From the NCBI GenBank assembly GCA_022376515.1, contig WTXI01000010.1, forward strand, positions 682,001-746,000: 64,000 nucleotides of DNA, written 5' to 3'. The stretch is from Lactifluus volemus. Taxonomy: Eukaryota > Basidiomycota > Agaricomycetes > Russulales > Russulaceae. The position numbers were made by a program, and so were the translations under genes. How positions within the stretch are numbered: position 1 is the stretch's first letter; every line of letters starts with the position of its first letter. This document shows, piece after piece, positions 12,160-23,710 of the stretch. The notes beneath the pieces were generated by a model. That model made no database searches and was not told the DNA's origin. It saw only the letters and a program-made list of their open reading frames with translations.

Positions 12160-12362
12160 CAAAGGGTGTGCAAATAAACGTCAGGCGCCACGTTCCCACT
12201 CGCTTGCTCGTCCCATCCATCATCTTCGAAACCAAGTCGAAATATGCCGCCCCTCTTGAAACATGTCCCACCAAGCTCCCGCAACCCCGACTCCAGCAAT
12301 AATCACCCTGTCTGTGTGTATTACTTTAAATGTGTCATTTCCAGTCGCTCACCACTGCCTTT
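12160..12362 (+). pseudogene. 5' remnant of a second NACHT-WD gene
   Basis: Aligns with 5858-6056, the promoter, first exon and first intron of the NACHT-WD gene: shared stretches include GGCGCCACGT, CTCGCT(T)GCTCGT, GAAATATG at the start codon, and CCCTGTCTGTGTGTATTACTTT in the intron region. Downstream similarity stops at about 12362; no NACHT or WD coding sequence follows before the PMM gene. It marks where unit 2 of the duplication lost its NACHT-WD body. Confidence 0.75.
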
Positions 12363-12688
12363 GATGGCTCGACACGAGGGTGACCCTCAAGCTATCACTG
12401 ATGTTGGCACCCTAGACTCAACTCTTTTATTGCTACGTTTTCGTCGACGCTCTCATGTCCTCTTTCTAGTTAACTGTCTCACTCCCAAATGTCCTGACCG
12501 CACTGCACGTTGTTCTCATGTCTGTAGGTTTCAACAGCAGTCCGGATTGCGACACACTACAGCATGGCACACCTGAACTATCTGGGCTTCCATATACGAT
12601 CCCAGACATATGTGCCACTATACTTCGGGTTGACTAACGATCCTGTATTACTACATACGGCCCAATTGAACTTGAGCACATGCCAGTC

Positions 12689-13777
12689 TCAAAACTGGTC
12701 CCTCAACAAGTCCCTCAAATACTTAGTTGTATCTGCGGGATTGGTAACTGAGTGACCAACCGTCCGCGGGTCAATGAATATTTCGTAGTCGTTTCCACCC
12801 TGTGATTCAACAGGTTAGACGGGTGTATGTATACATATGATGGCTTATACCTTGAACGTCTTGTCTCCGAAGAAGTGGATTTCCTCAAAGCCTTCGTTCT
12901 CTACATGCCGAAGCGCATAGGTCTTGTCCCAACCATTTGGGAAGGCGTCAAAAGATATTTGGCCACCAATAGAAAATGTCAGGCCATAGTCCGCAAATCT
13001 TTCCTGTAGGACCTTGACAAAGGCAGCTCGTACTCCGTGGACCTACAAGTGTCAGCTTGAGAACCACGAGAGCAGGGAAGATAGTGAACCTTATCGTAGG
13101 CTTCAAATTCGAGACGTTCTTGAATACTGCATCGGGTCCCCATCAGCAGCTCACATAGCATGGTCAGAAACAGCATAGACGCACGTTGCATTACGTCCAA
13201 TGGGACTGACATTAATCATGCCGTTTCTAAACTCGACAAATGTACCACTAATCATTTCGCTTAGAATTTAAGCCATTCAGAGAAGTAGGTGTGAGCATGC
13301 CGCTTGATAGGGATATCCAGGTCCGCTACGTAGTGCAAGATAAAGTTCACAAGCTTTTTATAGCGTTCTTCGCCGACGAATTTGATGAACGACTGCGAGT
13401 CGAGTGGCTTGCCTAGCCTGTATGCTACCAGGCCGTTCTCTGCAAACCCGAAGTCGAAATCATCGAGAGCTGGAACCAGGAATACGCGGTCAGATGACAA
13501 GTCCAGGTAAAATAACGGAGCTCTTTCTGACCAGAGTTTCCGAGCTGCTCGGTAATCTTTACCAGATTTGAACCACCAACAAAGCCAATCACAGCTTTCT
13601 TTCTGATCTCTTTCAACAATTCGAGGATTTCCGGAGATGCTGCCTGGGCGTTCATATAAGCGTTCTGCACGCAAAAACATAAACGAAACACACCTGGCGG
13701 GGTAGCGAGAGTGTATTATCGACATCGAAGAGGAACAATTTATTTATGGGGCGACTTGCAAAGTCCTGAGAAGTCAT
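12689..13777 (-). CDS. SEC53: phosphomannomutase
   Basis: Converts mannose-6-phosphate to mannose-1-phosphate for GDP-mannose and glycosylation; a cytosolic HAD-superfamily enzyme. It starts [20 protein letters not shown]; the HAD motif reads DVDNT, with both Asp residues kept but Gly replaced by Asn. Later landmarks are [62 protein letters not shown] and the C-terminus RTVGHSV...[10 protein letters not shown]. Five introns are typical; the one between PIKR and GTFVEF only splices in frame with a GC-AG pair. Length (about 255 residues) fits the family. The whole gene is uninterrupted. A truncated copy lies at 10.86-10.98 kb. Confidence 0.93.
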
Positions 13778-13922
13778 GGGCACTTGTCGTCAAGCAGGTG
13801 TAAAGAAGTCAGAGAATCGACAACAACACCGGCAATCTCCGTGGTACGATTAGATTCCGATCTTTGGTCTGACTCGGATCGCGTACAACTTGACCACTGA
13901 CTAGTACATCTTACGGTTCATA

Positions 13923-16123
13923 ATGTCTTCAGCCCTCCACGTCTTCGCTCTTCCTCCAGAGATCCTTCATGAAATAACACTACGAAGTCGTTTGTCACAA
14001 CAAGATTCAAATGTATCAAACAAAACTGAACAACAGGACCTTTCTTCACAGACAGCATCCATACATGGCTCGCGGGCGTGCAATGTTTGCCTTGGTGCCG
14101 CATTCCTAGATGTTGAAGAGCAACGCGCTCATTTCAGATCCGATTGGCATCGCTATAACGTGAAGATACGCCTCCGTGGTGGCAAACCCGTTGCGGAGCT
14201 CGATTTTGCAAAGCTCGTAGATAGTGCGTAATTTAATTTTGAGTCTGGTGTGGCGCCTTCAACTCGTAATTCTAGGTCTTGAAGACTCGATATCCGGTTC
14301 CGCTTCTGAGTCGGAAAATGCCAGTGAGGGTGAATCTGACGCAGTTGGCAACCTCATTCAAAGAGCCAAAATTTCTTCTCGTCCTGCTTCTCCATCTGAA
14401 CTAAACTCGTCCACCCCTCAAACCCCTCTGGCATGGTTTCATTCTCCACCCGCTACACAAATAGGTGTTTACAAGACCCTATTTTCTCTCAAGTCACAAC
14501 CAGCATCATATATCGACCAACTGATATCGATGCAAACGGGTGGTGGCCCAGGAGGTCGTAAGTGGGCCATGTTTATGACGGCCGGAGGACACTTCGCGGG
14601 AGTCATCGTTCGGGTCAGCAAGTCGGATATAGAGGCGGAAAATCCGACAACTGCGAAACAGAAGAGACTCAAAAGGCCAAGACCCGACACAGAAGTACTG
14701 TTGCATAAAACCTTTCACCGCTATACCAGTATGTGTGACCTGTGCTGCTTTATATTGTGGGATTTGACACGTCGCAGCCCGTCGGAAGCAGGGTGGTTCT
14801 CAATCTGTCAACGATAATGCGAAAGGGCCAGCGAAAAGTGCAGGTGCTCAGCTTCGGCGATATGGCGAGCAGGCTCTTCGGGATGTGCGTGAGTCAGTTT
14901 GTGTGAGGTGAGCGTGTTTAACGTTCCTCAGGATATCCGCAATCTGCTCTCCGATTGGGCGGATGAGATTAATCAGTGCGAGCGGATATGGATTCGCGCG
15001 AGTGCTTCGAATCGAAGGATATTTCTCGACTATGAAGGAGCTGTGATAGCTAAGGGTCGGTATTTGAATCGTCGAGGGTTGTTATTTTTTTTGACGAATA
15101 AGTCAGGCGATGAGAGACTGCGGACGTTTCCCTTTCCCACTCGTAGGCCGGTAAGTTCTTAACAATATCTAAAGTTGCGGCCTTTCATGCTCTGCACAGA
15201 CACAGTCAGAGCTCGGACGCTGTCTCCTCGAATTGACTAGAGTGAAGACCTCTCATCTTACCGAAGAAGCACTGCGAGAACAGGATGATGCCTACCTCGC
15301 GTCTCTTCCAAAGCCAAAGCCAAAGCCACAGGTTCCTGTCTCTATTCCTGTGTCAACTAAGCCAAAGGAGCCAAAATTGTCCAAAGAAGAAGAGCTCGTA
15401 CGGGATAAGTGGACAAGACTACTTGACATGATCGCGCATGGCCGTGTCGATGCTCTCAGAGACTTTTGGGAGCGCGAAGGGAAAGGCCTCGGCGGAATCG
15501 ATGCAAGGATTCCGGCATGGGCTGGCGAGAAGGTGGCTACCCTCCTCCAATACGCTGTGGAGGCTGGGCAAGAAGAGGTCACGGAGTGGCTACTAAATGA
15601 AGCACACGCTAATCCCACAATTGTGGTCCCTTCTGATACGGAAGTGACTGAGCAGAATAACGACAGCCCGGAAAGAATCGGCATAACCAGAGAGTCCCAC
15701 CGCACGGCCTACGACTTGGCTTCCTCCCGCACCATGCGCGACATTTTTAGACGCAGTGCAGGTGCACACCCAGACTGGTGGGATTGGCTCGGCGCAGGTC
15801 GCGTACCAAGTATACTGAGCCAAGAAATGGAAGAAGAGCGTGAAGAGAAGAAGAAAGTGCGCAGGAAAGGGCTTAAAGACAAGATCAAAGAGCGGGAGAA
15901 TAGGGAGAGAGAACGCGCTAGCCAACTCGAGGAGGTTCCTGATGTACCAGTATTCGAACCTCCCATACGTCCCGAACCAAATAACGGGCCAAGGAGACTG
16001 GGTGGTTCGGCTGGTTCTGTTGATGCCATCGCAGGCTTGACACCAGAGATGCGAGCAAAAGTAGAAAGGGAAAGGAGGGCAAGAGCTGCGGAAGCACGAC
16101 TTAAACTATTGTCCGGACGGTGA
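13923..16123 (+). CDS. VMS1: VMS1/ANKZF1-type peptidyl-tRNA endonuclease of ribosome quality control
   Basis: Releases nascent chains from stalled 60S subunits by cutting peptidyl-tRNA, and binds Cdc48. In order: C2H2 zinc finger CNVCLGAAF...HFRSDWHRYN (about residues 60-82); acidic linker; VLRF1 domain including WAMFMTAGGHFAG, with a Gln in SMQTGGGPGGRKW as candidate catalytic residue; second VLRF1 half (RIWIRASASNRRIFLDYEGA); ankyrin-like segment LLQYAVEAGQEEVTEWLLNE; coiled coil; and a C-terminal VIM motif that fits RX5AAX2R exactly (RERRARAAEAR), the Cdc48/p97 binding site. Introns at 14224-14275, about 14731-14778, 14885-14930, 15055-15103 and 15152-15201 all have GT-AG ends and keep frame. 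No break is seen. Confidence 0.92.
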
Positions 16124-16383
16124 CCAGTCTTTTGGGACACGATAACTCCATACATACTGCGGTACTAGATCGTAATACACCTCATTCTATGAGTCCACCG
16201 GCATACCCAGACTCTGGAGGGGACCCTTTTTTCAAGTCTGCATTTACATACCGCAAAATTCAGCTCAGGTAGCTATGACGAATACGCGGTTCCTGTGTGT
16301 CTGTATCTGCAGAGTTTAGTCCGGGACCGGGCGTCGGCCCGTCGGGCGAGACCTGCACGTGATCTCCATTTCTGCTTAGTGGC

Positions 16384-16389
16384 ACGCGT
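16384..16389. promoter_or_regulatory. ACGCGT (MCB-type) box upstream of POL3
   Basis: One ACGCGT about 100 bp before the POL3 start, with GACGCGCC following at about 16401. ACGCGT is the MluI cell-cycle box bound by MBF in ascomycete yeasts, and DNA polymerase genes are classic targets. Whether MBF uses it in this organism is inference. Confidence 0.45.
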
Positions 16390-16491
16390 ACAGTAGGCGA
16401 GACGCGCCGCATGTGAGTCTCTTCCGTAATTCGTCACTTGCACTCCGTCTTTCGCTGCAAGCTTCAGTTGCACGCCCGAAGCAAGCTGAAG

Positions 16492-19400
16492 ATGTCTTCG
16501 AAGATGCACTCAACAATTGAGAATGGCTCGAATTCTCGGTGAGGAGTTTTGATGTGGATGGTAGACCACCAACTCATCCGAGTCGCGTCTTTCTTATTCT
16601 TATCTGAAGACGCGCTACTGGCACGACAGTGCAACCTGCAGCCAAGAAACAAAAACTTTCTCCCACGCCTTTGGCCTCACAAAATAGCCAGTCGTCGTCA
16701 TTCGCCGATGTTCTTGCGAGAATTCAAATAGATTCCCAGGAGAGTACAGGTACGGTCCCTCTCTTGAGTTGTAAGCACACGTTACTCAACGCGCCCAGAA
16801 TCTGAAGGCGGAGCAGACTCCTGGGAGCGGCCCTGTCTCAGACCTATTGTTGAGTCCAGGGATGCCATAGGTGCAGCGTTTTTTCCCTCTTGCTTCTGAC
16901 TGAGCCGAACGACAATCCAGTATTCCAGCAGGTTGATATCGACGGGGCCTACGATAGCATGGAGAGAGGGCCGCAAATTAATATATTTGGAGTGACACAG
17001 GTATGACTCATCATCTTGTGCCTTCTTGTCTCCACTGAAATACTTACTGTACACCAAGGAAGGGCATAGCGTCCTTGCCCATATCACGGGGTTCATGCCG
17101 TACTTCTATATAGCCGTGCCGAGGGGCTTTACAACCGACGATGTTCACCCGTTCATGTCCGAGCTAAACGTACGTCAGGTTATCTTCCACAGCTGAGTTA
17201 CTCGAGTTCATCTCGTCCCAGGCTTCCGTGGGCGGTGTCACCAACATAGAACTGGTCCAAAAGCGGAGCTTGTGGGGTTATAGGGGTGACGAAATTGCGA
17301 CGTTCATGAAGATAACCGTCACCGACCCAAAAGCAGTTCCTCGCGTTCGAGATGAGTGTACGCTTAATCGATGCATCCTATCTTTCTTACCTGTGCGCCT
17401 TGTTCCACGCGTCTTCGAGAGAGGCGAGACCAACTTCAGGAATCTATTCTCTGGCCCTGTTACAACATTTGAAAGCAATATTCCGTTTGTTCTGCGTTGC
17501 ATGATAGACGTGAAGGTAAATCTGATTGAGTACTTCTGCGACGCGGTCCAATTCTGTCATAGGTCGTCGGTATGAATTGGATCGAAATTCCTCCGGGAAA
17601 ATACACCCTCCTGAAGGGTAAAGACAAGAAATCACGCTGTCAAATAGAACTTTTCGTCAAGTATGCCATACAATTCGATGGATTTCGGGTTTGGCAATAC
17701 TGACGACAGCTAGATGTGATCAGTTCATATCACATGTGCCGGAGGGTGAATGGGCCAAGATTGCCCCCTTGCGCATCCTCAGCTTCGATATCGAGTGTGC
17801 AGGTAGGAAGGGGGTCTTTCCCGATGCAACTATCGACCCTGTCATCCAAATCGCAAACATGGTGACCCGGCAAGGTTCGTGTCCCTTTTCACACCCTCTG
17901 AACTGATGTCCACCAGTTTTATGAAGGAGAGAACCGACCATTTATCCGGAACGTATTTACACTCAACACCTGCTCTCACATTGTTGGCTCCCAGGTTATC
18001 CCTTTCGATAACGAGGCAGAGATGCTTCAAAAGTGGAGAGACTTTGTAGAAGAAGTTGACCCCGATCTCATCATCGGTTATAACATTGCGAACTTCGATC
18101 TTCCTTATTTACTCGATCGGGCAAAGGCTCTCAAGGCTCACCAGTTTCCCTACCTGGGTCGTTTAAAGAGTGCGTCTTTTGAGGACATAGGATCTCCACT
18201 ATTTAACATCAGGAGTAGACACTCGGACACAGATCAAGGATACACACTTCTCGTCTAAGGCATTCGGGCAGCGGGACTCCAAGGAGACAACCATAGATGG
18301 TCGGCTGCAACTCGACATCCTTCAATATATGCAACGTGAGCACAAATTACGTAGCTATACGCTCAACTCGGTCTGCGCACAATTCCTGGGAGAGCAGAAG
18401 GAAGATGTGCACTATTCTGTGATTACTGAGTTACAGAATGGCACTCCCGAGTCTCGGCGTCGCCTGGCAGTATATTGTTTGAAGGTGACCTCTAGTCGTA
18501 GATACGTTCACACCAATGCTGAATACGTTCGTTCCTTAACAGGATGCTTACCTTCCACAGCGGTTGATGGACAAGCTCATGTGTTTTATCAACTACACAG
18601 AAATGGCACGCGTGACTGGGGTGCCCTTTAACTACCTCCTATCTCGTGGTCAATCCATCAAGGTGTTGTCTCAACTCTTCCGAAAGGCCAATGATGAGGG
18701 CTATCTCGTTCCTACGTTCAAAGGGGATGGTGTGTATGTCTATGGGTTTTAGTCTCGTCACTCACTTTGTTAGGGACCGACGAGCAGTACGAAGGTGCCA
18801 CGGTTATCGAGCCCAAGAAGGGCTATTATGATGTGCCAATCGCAACATTGGATTTCAGCTCGTTGTACCCGTCTATCATGATGGCACACAACTTGTGTTA
18901 CACGACGCTGTTGGACAAGAACACCATCGATCGACTGAACCTCCAAAAGGATGTTGACTACATCCAAACACCCAATAACGGTACGCGCTATGACAACCTT
19001 CACATAAGATCGACTCAGAGCATCTTAAAGATTTTTTCGTGAAACCATCACGACGTAAAGGTCTTCTTCCCACTGTTTGGAGGACTTGATCAGTGCACGT
19101 AACGTGCGAAGGCCGACTTGAAGAAGGAAACGGACCCTTTCAAGCGCGCGGTGTTGGACGGTCGGCAGCTTGCCCTGAAGGTGGGTCTACCTGTCGTACG
19201 CGACGTCTTGTGGTCAACCCATAATTGTATAGATTAGTGCAAACTCGGTGTATGGTTTTACCGGAGCAACGATTGGAAAACTCCCCTGCCTACCCATCTC
19301 GTCGAGTGTGACAGCGTATGGTCGACAGATGATCGAGAAGACCAAGGCGGTGTGTACCCCTTGAGTTGGGTAGGGAAATTTATATAACCTCTTTCTCTCG

Positions 19401-21054
19401 GTCCAGGAAGTCGAGGCGGAGTATTGTATCGCTAACGGCCATACGCACAATGCAGAGGTCATCTATGGCGATACGACTCCGTTATGGTTAGGTTTGGGCC
19501 CAACGAGTTGGATAAGGTTATGGCCATGGGTACAAGGCCGTACTCCTTGATCCGGCTTTCATTCTAATTACCGTTATAGGCAGTGAGGCCGCGGATTTGG
19601 TAACCAAGAAATTTGTGAAGCCCATCAAACTCGAGTTCGAAAAGGTCTACTACCCGTACCTTCTCATCAACAAGAAACGCTATGCAGGGCTGTACTGGAC
19701 CAAATCGGAAAAGTATGACAAAATGGACTCGAAAGGCATCGAAGTGGGCCGCCACCTCGTTAATAAGAATTGGTAACTGAGGGAATGTTTTAGACCGTGC
19801 GCCGGGATAACTGCCGTCTTGTGTCGACGGTCATCGAGACGTGCCTTCACAAAATGTTGATCGACCGTGACGTAAAGGGTGCCGAAGAGTACGCTATATT
19901 GAAACGGTGTCATCACGTCGATCTTAATTCGTTATTTGTTCCAGCTATACCAAACAAACCATTGCGGATCTCCTGCAGAACAAGGTGGACATGTCACAAT
20001 TGGTGATCACAAAAGCTCTCGCGAAATCTGGTAGGCATTGATCATATAACTTTATTGAGCCTTGATTTATTTCGATGTACAGACTACACAGGAAAACAAG
20101 CGCACGTCGAGCTCGTTGAACGAATGAAGCAACGAGATGCAGGTAAGTATCAACAATCAAGCAAGCACAGCTCTAATTCTCGCCTAAGGCTCTGCACCGG
20201 CGCTCGGCGACCGAGTCGCATACGTGATAGTCAAGGGCATCAAAGGTATGCCCGCGAATATTCCTTGCAATAGTTCTGCTTACTTGGCTACAGGAGCCGC
20301 GGCCTACGAGAAGTCCGAGGACCCGATCTATGTCTTGGAGAACAATATCCCCATCGATACAAAATACTACTTGGAGAATCAGCTCTCAAAACCATTAATG
20401 CGCATATTTGAGCCAATTCTGGGCGAAAAAGCTGCCTCTTTACGTGCGCCGCTTGTGCAAATTTTCTCTGATGGATCAACTGGACTAAGTTTCCTCTAGT
20501 CTCAGGAGAACATACAAGGACGATACAGATCGCAACTCCAACAGTTGGGGGACTCATGAAATTTGCTGTGAAAACCGTGACATGCTTGGGGTGTAAGACG
20601 CCCCTCCGAGCAAACAACAGTGTTAGCAGTGCGTACCGCCTACGCCACCCTCGCTACCTTGTACATTGATTCCCACCCATCACCTGGTAGATGGTGCGGT
20701 CTGTGATAATTGCCGACCAAGGATCAATGAATTGTACCATAAACAAGTACCGTCGTTTTATTTGGCCGCATTAACCGCCGCTGATTGATGTTCCACTGCT
20801 GAAGGTGTCCATAACCTCGGAGACAGAGGTAAAATTTGCAAGACTATGGACACAGTGTCAACGATGCCAAGGGTCTCTTCATCAGGTAGGACGAACCGAA
20901 TACGGATCAAATAAACATAATGATGACCATCTGCTTGCAGGATGTTCTGTGCACCAGCAAGGACTGTCCGATATTTTACATGAGGAAGAAAGCACAGAAG
21001 GATGTAGAGGATGCCGCCGCCATTCTGGAGCGCTTTGATGATGAACTTTGGTAG
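16492..21054 (+). CDS. POL3: DNA polymerase delta catalytic subunit
   Basis: B-family replicative polymerase. The likely start is ATG 16492 ([16 protein letters not shown]), spliced over an intron ending near 16609. A PIP-like [11 protein letters not shown] follows. The 3'-5' exonuclease motifs are [21 protein letters not shown] and AVYCLK-DAYLP; the polymerase motifs are [17 protein letters not shown] (A), [11 protein letters not shown] (B) and YGDTDS (C). The C-terminal CysA (CLGCKTPL...CDNC) and CysB ([10 protein letters not shown]...[10 protein letters not shown], an Fe-S site) modules are present, ending in RFDDELW. More than 15 short introns are needed. One base must be restored near 19077 (GTTTG), 19101 (GTAACG) and 19475 (within motif C). 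Because this enzyme is essential and all motifs survive, I read these as sequence errors, not decay. Confidence 0.93.
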
Positions 21055-21522
21055 TTATATACCCGTACAGGTTAGATCATGCCCGAATACAGTAGGTCAC
21101 ACCGCCATAATGTATAATAGTCCATACAGCGCTGGCGCACAGTCACCGCACCGCCCTTACTTCCACGTGTCCCTTTCTCCATGGCATCGTATGGTTTGTG
21201 GCAGTACACCTGTCGGGGGGTGATGGCTTTATCATAAGTTGTTAATTGTCAAATATGACGGCATGAAAACTTTAGAATTCTATCGAAAGGGCAATCAACG
21301 GACTAAATCCGACGCCGATGTTCCTCGGTGCTGTGCTGGTTGAAAACCTTCAACGAGGCACAAAAACAAGGTATATTGTGTTCTCGTCTAATGGATCGGT
21401 CTCCCGACGAACTGATTAACTACGTAATTAAAATATCGGGTAAAATTCGATCCTGAATTAATTAATACTAGAGAAGCACTATCTCTTGCCACTAGAAATC
21501 AAGAAAACCCGGTCTGATGCTA
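21055..21522. other. intergenic, convergent 3' ends
   Basis: Lies between the stop of POL3 and the stop of family member A on the opposite strand. AT-richer than the flanks; no coding frame, repeat or RNA gene seen. Confidence 0.6.
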
Positions 21523-22366
21523 TTACATGACGATACGATTTATCATCTGGAGAATAGGCATCCAGCTTCCCGCTGAGACTTGGATGACGCCAATGAGCAT
21601 CACGTCGTTGAAGGTGATGTCGTTCGGTCCGACAAACCAAGGAAAGCGTGAATGGTTGACAGGTCTCTCACATTCCTAAAATCCCGTTAAGTTTCCGAGA
21701 TCACCGCCACGATCGGGAAAAGACCCCTTACTATCAAGTATTGCCGCACCCTACTACCCACATGTTTGACAAATCTTTCGAGGGTGACTGGGTGCCTTGC
21801 GGGAGTCTGGTCCCTGAGCTGTACCTGCTGTTCGGATGTCGCATAGCCTGGCCACTGTAATAACGGCGGCAGTGAGTGAGTAGAGCGGCGCATCAAGATA
21901 ACTGAAACTAACACTGATGCGGATCTTGGTCGTAGTCCTATCGCCAAGCGGTGGAGGCTCATGTGCGTTTCGCAGTGACATCTGTCCTACGGCAGCATAA
22001 GCGATAGGCACGCCTAGGCTTCCATCCACATTAACGAAAAACACAGGTAGGTGCAGCTGTGCTTGTTCGACATAGCGACGCCAATCCCCCTGGCCTTGAG
22101 GAGACCAAAGCTGCTGAGGGACGACTGTACCACCGGGCCTCATAGCATGGTCCAGAAGCCAAGCATATCGATTGTGTCCGATATGGTGAGGCGTACAATG
22201 GGGCATAGCATTGGTGACGAAGAAAGTTCGTGGCGAGCCTTCAACATCGATGGCCTGCACCATTCTGTGATCGCTTACTTTGAAGAGGTAGCATAGATAT
22301 ATACTTGCAACTTGCGGGGTAAATGTGAGGGAAATATAGCCGTCGATGTGAAGGCTAGGTCTGGTC
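21523..22366 (-). CDS. family member A: uncharacterised WPGY-domain protein
   Basis: Not a family I can name. It starts near MTRPSLHIDGYI, though a short upstream exon is possible because a CTTTGCAG acceptor directly precedes that ATG. Landmarks shared with members B, C and D: VVPQQLWSP, about 28 residues to LPVFF, GVPI, LGDRTTTKIRI, an intron, WPGYATSEQQVQLRD, FVKHVGSRVRQYLI, a second intron, GPNDITFNDVMLIG and the end VSAGSWMPILQ. The frame is intact over three exons. No signal peptide or membrane segment. The pattern of conserved aromatic and beta-prone segments suggests one folded domain of roughly 230 residues. Function unknown. Confidence 0.75.
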
Positions 22367-22374
22367 ATCTGCAA

Positions 22375-23626
22375 AGGCCTCGCGTCAAAAACAGAAGGAT
22401 AGAAAGGTGTCGATGATGCACACCTTGCGTAAAAGACGATTGATTAGAGAGTGGGTTGTGTTGGGCTGAATGGGTTGTGATGTAGAATGTGCATGAATCG
22501 CGGCCTTGAAATACTCGAGCCTTCATAAGTGACCGGAGCTTGCTTTCAGCGCAGCCTCGTATGAGGAGCACTCAGAATAAGTATGCTTTTTGCCCGGGAA
22601 TGTAGCGCAAGAATCACAATCGCGAGGACTAACAACAGCGCCACATCCGTGGGGTTGGCGACAGCGACTGAGTTGAACAGCGCCCCAAGTCGAAAATCCT
22701 AAGAGACAAAAAAAAAACAGACATAGCCTAGACGGTGGCAAAGCTACTAGGCGAGTTGTACAGTCGATACCATTCAAGCCAGAATTGAGTGTACTGGGAC
22801 GTGGAGTTCATGGCTACCAGGACGCATGACCGGTCATATTTTCCTTTGGAGAGTATCAATATCTACCATACGGTTGTAGGGATGGACTGATTGTACGACT
22901 TAGTGCGCCGAGCGAAGGAAACGCCGGGTCTTCTCCGAGCGCAATGATCTCCGTCGACCAGGGAGTCGTTTCCAATGGCAACCACCCACTACGTTTACTT
23001 TCTTTCCATTTGCAGGATGTATCTGGGAGGACCGACAGATGACAAGACAGCGGGGGAACGATACAGTGGTGATTTTGCCGTTGCAGTCAACTAGCCTAAG
23101 ATTAATAGAGAGGCTAGGCCGTAAATGAGACCACGAAAGGAATGTAGGGCGGGGGCTATGACAGGAGCCGAAAGATCAGCGCCTTTGATCTTTGTTGTTC
23201 GGAGTCTGATTCTTGGGGCCGCGTAAAGACAGATGTCGGTGTTTTCTTGGTGATTGGTATATTATGTCTGGCATGAGATAGTAGGTCCTCAGTCGGTCTT
23301 TTTTACCGCTAGTAGATCCATTCTGCAGACCCGCCACATAATAACATACAGTCACCTTGATTTTCAGACGTGAGTGAGGAGGATTGAAGAATTGGGACAG
23401 CACGGGAAAGGTAGCCAATTGTCAGAGTCATCATTTATTCTGTGGCTCTTGATGGATCTGTCTAGTCTAGTAGTAGTCGGTGTACACAGGTTTGGAGTAG
23501 TCGGAGATGTGTGCATGATCCGTTTGATGTGCCAACGGCCTCGAGGTGTCCTGTCCCTGTCCTTGGTTGGCATTTGGCATGTCCGGGTCACGAGGTACTA
23601 GTGTTTCTTAGTCATACACATAGACA
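22375..23626. other. intergenic between divergent genes
   Basis: About 1.25 kb between the start of member A and the BRN1 promoter. No frame with coding character, no repeat family and no RNA gene seen. Confidence 0.55.
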
Positions 23627-23654
23627 ACGCGTCGCGTCGCGACGCGTCACGCGT
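23627..23654. promoter_or_regulatory. cluster of three ACGCGT boxes upstream of BRN1
   Basis: ACGCGT occurs at 23627-23632, 23642-23647 and 23649-23654, with extra GTCGCG units between, 57-84 bp before the BRN1 start codon. ACGCGT is the MCB element recognised by MBF-type factors at G1/S genes. Three exact copies in 28 bp are very unlikely by chance. Binding in this organism is inference. Confidence 0.7.
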
Positions 23655-23710
23655 GACCGTTTCGTGTTTGGGGTCAGCCACGCTTCAAGCTCAAGGCATC
23701 ATTCAGTCCA

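Noticed and set aside
19070..19480. Programmed frameshifting in POL3 and BRN1
   Set aside because: Many unrelated sites, all one-base losses, no slippery heptamer plus structure; error is simpler.
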